A DNA stretch of 5,732 nt, taken from an uncultured Collinsella sp. GTDB lineage: Bacteria > Actinomycetota > Coriobacteriia > Coriobacteriales > Coriobacteriaceae. Of the stretch, positions 1 to 5,732 are shown piece by piece. Position 1 is the stretch's first letter, and each line of letters opens with the position of its first letter. The notes beneath the pieces were generated by a model. It saw nothing but the letters and a program-made list of their open reading frames with translations. It did no database searches and was not told the DNA's origin. A program made the position numbers and the translations under genes. Location: NCBI GenBank assembly GCA_902494945.1, contig CABUVF010000136.1, forward strand, positions 1-5,732, written 5' to 3'.

Positions 1-807
1 CAGATCGACCGTGTCATCCACTTCGCCGGCTTTAAGGCCGTTGGCGAGTCGGTGAGCAAGCCCGTCGAGTACTACCACAACAACATCGAGAACACCCTGG
101 TGCTCATCGACGTCATGCGCAACCATGGCTGCAAGTCCATCATCTTCTCGAGCTCCTCGACCGTCTACGGCGACCCGGACAACCCGCCCGTCACCGAGGA
201 GGATCCTAAGAAGCCCGCGACCAACCCCTATGGTTGGACCAAGTGGATGATCGAGCAGATCCTTATGGACGTCCACACCGCCGACCCCGAGTGGGACGTC
301 GTGCTGCTCCGTTACTTCAACCCCATCGGCGCTCATCCGTCGGGCCTGATCGGCGAGGACCCCAAGGGCATCCCCAACAACCTGGTGCCCTATGTCGCCC
401 AGGTCGCCGTGGGCAAGCTCGAGGCCGTTCAGGTCTATGGCAACGACTACCCCACCCCCGACGGCACCGGCGTGCGCGACTACATCCACGTGTGCGATCT
501 GGCCTCTGGTCACGTTGCCGCCCTTAACTGGATGAACGGCAAAACCGGCGTCGAGATCTTTAACCTGGGCACCGGCACCGGCACCTCGGTACTCGAGGTC
601 GTCGCCGCCTTCTCCAAGGCTTGTGGCAAGGAGCTGCCCTACGTGATCCGCGAGCGCCGCGCCGGCGACATCGCTGCCAACTGGTGCGATGCCTCCAAGG
701 CCGAGCGCATGATGGGCTGGAAGGCCCAGTACGACATCGCGGACATGTGCCGCGATAGCTGGAACTGGCAGAGCCACAACCCCAACGGCTTCGCCGACGC
801 CGAGTAG
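1..807 (+). CDS. galE: UDP-glucose 4-epimerase GalE, C-terminal part (5' end outside the window)
   Basis: Interconverts UDP-glucose and UDP-galactose in the cytoplasm, the last enzyme of the Leloir pathway. The frame is open from base 1, so the GTG at 52 is an internal valine and not a start; 268 codons are visible. GalE proteins have about 338 residues, so roughly 70 N-terminal residues, including the glycine-rich NAD-binding loop, lie upstream. Visible family motifs, numbered from the window edge, are HFAGFKAVGES near 7-17, the SSSSTVYG strand carrying the catalytic serine/threonine, YGWTK with the catalytic tyrosine at 77 and lysine at 81 (YxxxK of short-chain dehydrogenase-like epimerases), RYFNPIGAHPSG, and GNDYPTPDGTGVRDYIHV in the substrate-binding region. 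The C-terminal SWNWQSHNPNG is typical of bacterial GalE. The reading frame is intact. The gene is followed within 25 bp by its own terminator, so it probably ends a transcript separate from malQ. Confidence 0.95.
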   Translation, partial: QIDRVIHFAGFKAVGESVSKPVEYYHNNIENTLVLIDVMRNHGCKSIIFSSSSTVYGDPDNPPVTEEDPKKPATNPYGWTKWMIEQILMDVHTADPEWDVVLLRYFNPIGAHPSGLIGEDPKGIPNNLVPYVAQVAVGKLEAVQVYGNDYPTPDGTGVRDYIHVCDLASGHVAALNWMNGKTGVEIFNLGTGTGTSVLEVVAAFSKACGKELPYVIRERRAGDIAANWCDASKAERMMGWKAQYDIADMCRDSWNWQSHNPNGFADAE

Positions 808-829
808 CAAAAACCTACATACCGCTCTT

Positions 830-863
830 GCCCCGATCTCACGTTGTGAGGTCGGGGCTTTTT
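830..863 (+). terminator. Rho-independent terminator after galE
   Basis: A 13-bp stem pairs 830-842 with 846-858 around a GTT loop, with a single T-G wobble, and is followed at once by five T (859-863). It starts 22 bp after the galE stop. The stem is GC-rich at its base (GCCCCGA / TCGGGGC), as expected for an efficient intrinsic terminator, and it separates galE from malQ. Confidence 0.92.
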
Positions 864-912
864 CATGGCATGTAACCATTCGCCGAAAATCGACCAACTT
901 TTTTATCTTGCC

Positions 913-942
913 TGTACATGTTTAAACAACATGTTTTACAAT
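913..942 (+). promoter_or_regulatory. Candidate malQ promoter with overlapping palindromic operator
   Basis: A good -10 box, TACAAT, lies at 937-942. The best-placed -35 is TGTACA at 913-918 (four of six bases of TTGACA) with an 18-bp spacer. Between them sits a perfect 10-bp palindrome TGTTTAAACA (919-928), a second palindrome AACATGTT (928-935), and a direct repeat ACATGTTT at 916-923 and 929-936 with a 13-bp period. Such symmetry inside a promoter spacer suggests a repressor site, plausibly for a sugar-responsive regulator, but which regulator cannot be told. Transcription would start near 949, giving a leader of about 80 nt before malQ. This is the only AT-rich stretch between the galE terminator and malQ. 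No experiment supports the exact boxes. Confidence 0.45.
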
Positions 943-1014
943 AGGCGTATCGAATCAGAACATCGGAGGCGGACTGCACACCCATCGGCAGGCCGACCCC
1001 ACAACAAGAAGGTT

Positions 1015-1019
1015 GGTGA
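1015..1019 (+). promoter_or_regulatory. Ribosome binding site that favours the malQ ATG start
   Basis: GGTGA matches the 3' part of the AGGAGGTGA Shine-Dalgarno consensus and lies 8 nt before the ATG at 1028. The alternative starts TTG 1013 and GTG 1016 would have only AAGAAGG (1006-1012) at 0 and 3 nt, which is too close. The protein from 1028 begins MERASGVLMPVSSLPGPYG, close to where MalQ homologues begin. Confidence 0.55.
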
Positions 1020-1027
1020 GCGCATTC

Positions 1028-2533
1028 ATGGAGCGTGCAAGCGGCGTCCTCATGCCCGTCTCATCTCTGCCCGGACCATACGGAATCGGCGGCTTTGGCT
1101 GGAATGCCTACGACTTCGTCGATTTTCTCGCCTCGTGCAAACAACATTACTGGCAGATTCTGCCCCTTACGACGACCAGCTATGGCGATTCGCCCTATCA
1201 GTCGTTCTCGGCCCGCGCTGGCAACCCCAACTTTATCGACTTTGCCGAGCTTATCGAGGCAGGGTATCTGGAGCAGCGCGATATCGATGGCGTGTATCTG
1301 GGATCCGACCCCAGCAATGTCGACTACGGTGCTATCTTTGGCGGCCGCCGTCAGATTCTCGACCGCGCCGCTGAGCGCTTTGCCGCCGACAAGCCAGCCG
1401 ATTTCGATGACTTTATCCAAGCCAACGAGGACTGGCTCATCCCCTACTGTGAGTTCATGACCGTCAAAGAGGAGTGCGGTCTCAAGGCGTTTTGGGAGTG
1501 GCCCGCGGAGCTCCGCACCCGCGGCGAAGCTTCCGCCAAGGTCTGCGCCGACCATCCGGCGCGTATGCTCTACCACCAGATGACGCAGTACTTCTTCGAT
1601 CGCCAGTGGAGCCGCCTCAAGGCCTATGCCAACGAGCGCGACATTCTCATCATCGGCGACCTGCCCATCTATGTCTCGCGTGACTCTGTCGAGATGTGGG
1701 CGACGCCTGAGCTCTTTAAGATCGACACCGCCGGCAATCCCGTGAGCGTCGCCGGCACGCCGCCCGACCAGTTCTCGGCCACCGGCCAGTACTGGGGCAA
1801 CCCCATCTACGACTGGGACGCCATGGAGTCCGACGGCTTCTCCTGGTGGGAGGGCCGCATTCGCGCCGCCCTCGACATGTACGACGTCATCCGCCTGGAT
1901 CACTTCCGCGGCTTCGAGGCCTATTGGGAGGTGCCGTTCTCCTCGCCCGATTCGTCCTACGGTTCGTGGACGCAGGGTCCCGGCCTCAAGTTCTTCAAGA
2001 CGCTCGAGGAAAAGCTCGGCACGCTGCCCATCATCGCCGAGGACCTGGGCTTCCTCACCCCCGGCGTCATCGACATGCGCGACAACTCGGGCTTCCCCGG
2101 CATGAAGATCCTGCAGTTTGCCTTTGAGGGCACCAACTCGTACTACCTGCCGCATAACTACATCGCCAACACCGTCGCCTATGTGGGCACCCACGACAAC
2201 GAGACGGCGCGCGGTTGGTTTGAGGGAACGGCCACCCCGCGTCAGCGCGAGCAGGCAGCCCTGTACACCCATCAGCAGGCCGGCGAACCCATGGCAGATG
2301 CACTCAATCGCACCATCGCCGCCAGCGTGAGCGACACGTGCATCTACACCATGCAGGACCTGCTCAACTTGGGCAACGAGGCGCGCATCAACACCCCTGC
2401 CACGCTGGGCGGCAACTGGACCTGGCGCATGCTCGACGGCGCCATCACCCGCGAGCTCGAGCACAAACTCACCGACTGGACCGAGACCTACTTCCGCATC
2501 CCGTCGGAAGCCGAAATCGAGCTTCCTCAATAG
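1028..2533 (+). CDS. malQ: 4-alpha-glucanotransferase (amylomaltase), GH77
   Basis: Cytoplasmic enzyme that transfers alpha-1,4-glucan segments between maltodextrins, releasing glucose and making longer chains that phosphorylase can attack. The 501-residue product matches bacterial amylomaltases of about 500 residues (Thermus aquaticus enzyme, 500). The GH77 landmarks are all present: GDLPIYVSRDS with Asp211; GTPPDQFSATGQYWGNPIYD from residue 243, which is the flexible active-site loop; IRLDHFRGFEAYW with Arg289 and the nucleophile Asp291; IIAEDLGFLTP with acid/base Glu338; and GTHDNETARGW with transition-state Asp390. These positions closely track the Thermus catalytic residues. There is no signal peptide and no N-terminal extension, so this is the compact type rather than the longer enterobacterial one. 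It starts at ATG 1028 rather than TTG 1013 because of ribosome-site spacing. glgP follows 129 bp downstream on the same strand, consistent with a shared maltodextrin/glycogen degradation unit. Confidence 0.96.
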   Translation: MERASGVLMPVSSLPGPYGIGGFGWNAYDFVDFLASCKQHYWQILPLTTTSYGDSPYQSFSARAGNPNFIDFAELIEAGYLEQRDIDGVYLGSDPSNVDYGAIFGGRRQILDRAAERFAADKPADFDDFIQANEDWLIPYCEFMTVKEECGLKAFWEWPAELRTRGEASAKVCADHPARMLYHQMTQYFFDRQWSRLKAYANERDILIIGDLPIYVSRDSVEMWATPELFKIDTAGNPVSVAGTPPDQFSATGQYWGNPIYDWDAMESDGFSWWEGRIRAALDMYDVIRLDHFRGFEAYWEVPFSSPDSSYGSWTQGPGLKFFKTLEEKLGTLPIIAEDLGFLTPGVIDMRDNSGFPGMKILQFAFEGTNSYYLPHNYIANTVAYVGTHDNETARGWFEGTATPRQREQAALYTHQQAGEPMADALNRTIAASVSDTCIYTMQDLLNLGNEARINTPATLGGNWTWRMLDGAITRELEHKLTDWTETYFRIPSEAEIELPQ

Positions 2534-2582
2534 GAGCTACCGCGCCCGACCCCTCCCCACCGTGCGGACGCGCTTGCTTTTT

Positions 2583-2622
2583 CCCGCGCGAGGCCACCCC
2601 AATCCCCTCGCGCGGGCTTCTT
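2583..2622 (+). terminator. GC-rich hairpin between malQ and glgP, weak terminator or attenuator
   Basis: A perfect 11-bp stem, CCCGCGCGAGG (2583-2593) with CCTCGCGCGGG (2606-2616), encloses a 12-nt loop. The tail is only CTTCTT, a broken T-tract, so termination is probably partial. No convincing promoter lies between this hairpin and glgP. The likeliest role is therefore to lower read-through from malQ to glgP or to protect the malQ 3' end after processing. Confidence 0.5.
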
Positions 2623-2652
2623 ATGAATTGCAGACATGAAACAACCCATCAC

Positions 2653-2657
2653 AGGAG
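2653..2657 (+). promoter_or_regulatory. Ribosome binding site of glgP
   Basis: AGGAG lies 5 nt before ATG 2663. This sets the start there and rules against the in-frame ATG at 2636, which lies only 20 bp past the inter-gene hairpin, has no comparable site, and would add nine residues not expected in the family. Confidence 0.85.
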
Positions 2658-2662
2658 AAAAC

Positions 2663-4930
<2,268 letters not shown>

Positions 4931-4958
4931 TTTCGCTTCCCTTACCTATCCTCTTGAG

Positions 4959-4992
4959 AAACGGAGTCGTGGCAACACGGCTCCGTTTTTTT
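4959..4992 (+). terminator. Rho-independent terminator after glgP
   Basis: The stem ACGGAGTCGTG (4961-4971) pairs with 4976-4986 through one T-G wobble and closes on a GCAA tetraloop (GNRA type, unusually stable). Flanking A4959-A4960 can pair into the T-tract. Seven T follow (4986-4992). It starts 28 bp past the glgP stop and should separate glgP transcription from the repeat array beyond. Confidence 0.95.
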
Positions 4993-5031
4993 GTGCCATA
5001 TACCGGTCTGTGGTCTGCCTCGACCAAACAA

Positions 5032-5086
5032 TCTCGATCTATAACAACTACTCAACCAAAACGGTCCCAGCTGTTACAGATTGAGA
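5032..5086 (-). repeat. Array unit 1
   Basis: Left arm 5032-5047 (TCTCGATCTATAACAA) is, with two changes from consensus, among the more diverged arms; right arm 5071-5086 is exact consensus. The core 5048-5070 is in the reverse orientation: its complement reads GGGACCGTTTTGG, related to the GACCCGATTTGG core of units 2 and 5. The base-pair pattern upstream (AAACAA just before the arm) is shared with unit 4. Confidence 0.8.
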
Positions 5087-5112
5087 CATACCGGCCCCTC
5101 CCCTTGGGTTTA

Positions 5113-5167
5113 TCTCAATCTGTAACAGATAGACCCGATTTGGCCTTCTGGATGTTACAGTTTTAGA
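5113..5167 (+). repeat. Array unit 2
   Basis: Left arm 5113-5128 is exact consensus; right arm 5152-5167 (ATGTTACAGTTTTAGA) differs at three positions. The core is in forward orientation and contains TAGACCCGATTTGGCC at 5130-5145, a 16-mer found identically in unit 5 exactly 240 bp (three periods) downstream. Both units also continue past the right arm as CAAAC. Confidence 0.88.
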
Positions 5168-5192
5168 CAAACGAAATTGTCCCGATGGACTG

Positions 5193-5247
5193 TCTCGATC
5201 TGTAACAGGTAACCGCTGGAATCGGGTCTACCTATTACAGAATGAGA
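5193..5247 (-). repeat. Array unit 3
   Basis: Left arm 5193-5208 (TCTCGATCTGTAACAG) and right arm 5232-5247 (CTATTACAGAATGAGA). The core is inverted relative to units 2 and 5: AATCGGGTCTA at 5220-5230 is the exact reverse complement of their TAGACCCGATT. Confidence 0.85.
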
Positions 5248-5272
5248 CAGACGGGCAAGGCGGCTAAAACAA

Positions 5273-5327
5273 TCTCAATCTGTAACAGGTAGCTGCCAAA
5301 ATCAGTCCTTCGTGTTACAGGTCGAGA
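5273..5327 (-). repeat. Array unit 4
   Basis: Left arm 5273-5288 is exact consensus; right arm 5312-5327 (GTGTTACAGGTCGAGA) is more diverged. The core is inverted and diverged; its complement contains GGACTGATTTTGG, closest to unit 1. Confidence 0.8.
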
Positions 5328-5352
5328 TGAAAGGACAGACAGCTCGACGCCG

Positions 5353-5407
5353 TCTCGTTCTGTAACATCTAGACCCGATTTGGCCCTTTACCTGTTACAG
5401 ATTTAGA
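5353..5407 (+). repeat. Array unit 5
   Basis: Left arm 5353-5368 (TCTCGTTCTGTAACAT) and right arm 5392-5407 (CTGTTACAGATTTAGA). The core is in forward orientation with TAGACCCGATTTGGCC at 5370-5385, identical to unit 2. No further arm is found at the next expected position (5433), so the array ends here. Confidence 0.87.
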
Positions 5408-5433
5408 CAAACCGTCAGACGGACAGCCCCGGC

Positions 5434-5479
5434 ACAAAGAAAGGCTCCCCTCTCGCCCAGTGGACGGGAGGGGAGCCTT
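5434..5479 (-). terminator. Rho-independent terminator of the minus-strand ABC ATPase gene
   Basis: AAGGCTCCCCTC (5441-5452) pairs perfectly with 5468-5479, and the stem continues three more pairs (5453-5455 with 5465-5467, one wobble) around a 9-nt loop. Read on the minus strand the stem is followed by TTTCTTTG, whereas on the plus strand it is followed by ATATGTG. It therefore serves the minus-strand gene, whose stop lies about 70 bp away. It faces the repeat array, leaving the array outside both transcripts if termination is efficient. Confidence 0.85.
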
Positions 5480-5529
5480 ATATGTGACCGCGGCAAAAGG
5501 ATGGCAATACCGCAGTCGCCCAAAGGAAG

Positions 5530-5548
5530 GGCCTGGTTGTTCCGGGCC
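5530..5548 (-). terminator. Short hairpin directly after the ABC ATPase stop, minus strand
   Basis: GGCCTGG (5530-5536) pairs with CCGGGCC (5542-5548) across a TTGTT loop with one wobble, and the stem touches the stop codon. On the minus strand the tail is CTTCCTTTG, a poor T-tract. It could be a weak first terminator ahead of the stronger hairpin at 5434-5479, or an mRNA 3'-end stabiliser. Confidence 0.35.
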
Positions 5549-5732
5549 TAGATAAGGTTCTTGCCAGAGACCTTATCGAAGAGGTGGGTCGCGTTCTTCT
5601 CAAACTTGAACCAGATGGGGTCGCCCGCCTTGAGCGCACCCTTGGCCTCGAGGTCGACGACGGGGATAATTAGGACAAACTGGCCGTCGGGAGCGGTCAC
5701 GTGGACATGCTCGGTCGAACCCATGAGCTCGG
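5548..5732 (-). CDS. ugpC: Sugar ABC importer ATP-binding protein, C-terminal end (MalK/MsmX/UgpC family)
   Basis: Only the last 60 codons and the stop are in the window; the gene begins beyond base 5732. The visible protein starts ELMGSTEHVHV and ends THLFDKVSGKNLI. This is the characteristic end of the C-terminal regulatory (TOBE-like) domain of MalK/MsmX/UgpC-type ATPases, where an E-x-MG-S/T segment is followed by beta strands and a final HLFD-x-x-(T/S)GK-N. Such ATPases sit on the cytoplasmic side of ABC importers and power uptake of oligosaccharides or glycerol phosphate; in Gram-positives one copy often serves several importers. The nucleotide-binding domain is not visible, so substrate and exact subfamily cannot be assigned, and ugpC is only a family label. 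It is convergent with glgP, and an 8-bp inverted repeat (GATAAGGT 5551-5558, ACCTTATC 5570-5577) lies in its last codons. The neighbourhood fits maltodextrin uptake. Confidence 0.8.
   Translation of the reverse strand, partial: ELMGSTEHVHVTAPDGQFVLIIPVVDLEAKGALKAGDPIWFKFEKNATHLFDKVSGKNLI

Larger units (their letters stand above)
5032..5407. repeat. Array of five inverted-repeat units with 80-bp period
   Basis: Ten copies of a 16-bp arm alternate strictly in orientation. In the orientation CTGTTACAGATTGAGA (call it B) arms start at 5071, 5152, 5232, 5312 and 5392. Its reverse complement TCTCAATCTGTAACAG (A) starts at 5032, 5113, 5193, 5273 and 5353. The A-to-B offset is 39 bp in all five units, B-to-A is 42, 41, 41, 41, and the unit period is 81, 80, 80, 80. 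Nine of the 16 arm positions are invariant in all ten copies. Between A and B lies a 23-bp core, always the same length. Between units lie linkers of 26, 25, 25 and 25 bp with no shared sequence except at the ends, where AGACA-type bases extend the arms. One sampled period (5111-5190) is about 41% GC, far below the neighbouring genes. The period is not a multiple of 3, so this is not a peptide repeat. It lies between convergent genes and between their terminators. The layout recalls BIME arrays of alternating REP sequences, but the sequence is unlike REP. Function unknown. Confidence 0.93.

Noticed and set aside
865..1374. Plus-strand open frame overlapping the malQ start
   Set aside because: It runs through the promoter region and then out of frame through malQ; the arginine-rich translation is a frame shadow and has no ribosome site.
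1061..2530. Long open frame on the minus strand opposite malQ (489 codons)
   Set aside because: It is fully antisense to a well-supported malQ, resembles no family I recognise, and long antisense frames are expected from GC-rich codon usage.
2636..2662. Upstream in-frame ATG for glgP
   Set aside because: The ATG at 2663 has AGGAG at 5 nt, while 2636 follows the hairpin closely with no good ribosome site.
4991..5006. Possible decayed eleventh arm at the spacing predicted upstream of unit 1
   Set aside because: It matches the arm consensus at only 8 of 16 positions, lacks several invariant bases and overlaps the glgP terminator tail; too weak to call.
4954..5166. Small open frame starting inside the glgP terminator
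   Set aside because: It begins in the terminator stem and crosses two repeat units with a non-multiple-of-3 period; no ribosome site and no recognisable protein.
5032..5407. CRISPR array
   Set aside because: Regular spacing and unique linkers look CRISPR-like, but the repeats alternate in orientation, differ from each other at many positions, have 80-bp periods and 23-bp related cores, and there is no cas gene in the window.

Overview
The window is a high-GC bacterial chromosomal segment devoted to carbohydrate metabolism. Gene order, protein sequences and base composition look most like a gut actinobacterium of class Coriobacteriia, with Collinsella the best guess. That placement is inference from sequence style; the window holds no rRNA or other taxonomic marker.

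Layout, left to right. (1) 1-807 (+): the C-terminal 268 codons of UDP-glucose 4-epimerase (galE), cut by the window edge and closed by a strong intrinsic terminator at 830-863. (2) 864-1027: the malQ upstream region, with a candidate promoter (TGTACA, 18 bp, TACAAT) that overlaps a perfect palindrome and an 8-bp direct repeat, likely operator DNA. (3) 1028-2533 (+): malQ, GH77 4-alpha-glucanotransferase with all three catalytic acids. (4) 2534-2662: a GC-rich hairpin with a poor T-tract, then a clear Shine-Dalgarno. (5) 2663-4930 (+): glgP, alpha-glucan phosphorylase with its pyridoxal-phosphate lysine, ended by a strong terminator at 4959-4992. (6) 4993-5433: no gene. This stretch is filled by a strikingly regular array of five 55-bp inverted-repeat units on an 80-bp period. 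(7) 5434-5547: terminator hairpins serving the opposite strand. (8) 5548-5732 (-): the last 60 codons of a sugar-importer ABC ATPase of the MalK/MsmX/UgpC family, convergent with glgP.

How the genes work together: the ABC ATPase would energise uptake of oligosaccharides. MalQ rearranges maltodextrins into chains long enough for phosphorolysis, releasing glucose. GlgP trims alpha-1,4-glucans to glucose-1-phosphate. GalE interconverts UDP-glucose and UDP-galactose, linking galactose to the same sugar-nucleotide pool. malQ and glgP are probably transcribed together, with the inter-gene hairpin tuning read-through.

The item most worth a second look is the intergenic array at 5032-5407. Ten copies of a 16-bp motif (consensus CTGTTACAGATTGAGA) alternate strictly in orientation, at offsets of 39 and 41-42 bp. 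Each pair encloses a 23-bp core that is itself a diverged repeat but occurs in both orientations, and the pairs are separated by unrelated 25-26 bp linkers. It is not coding and not a CRISPR array. It resembles enterobacterial BIME/REP organisation in layout but not in sequence.
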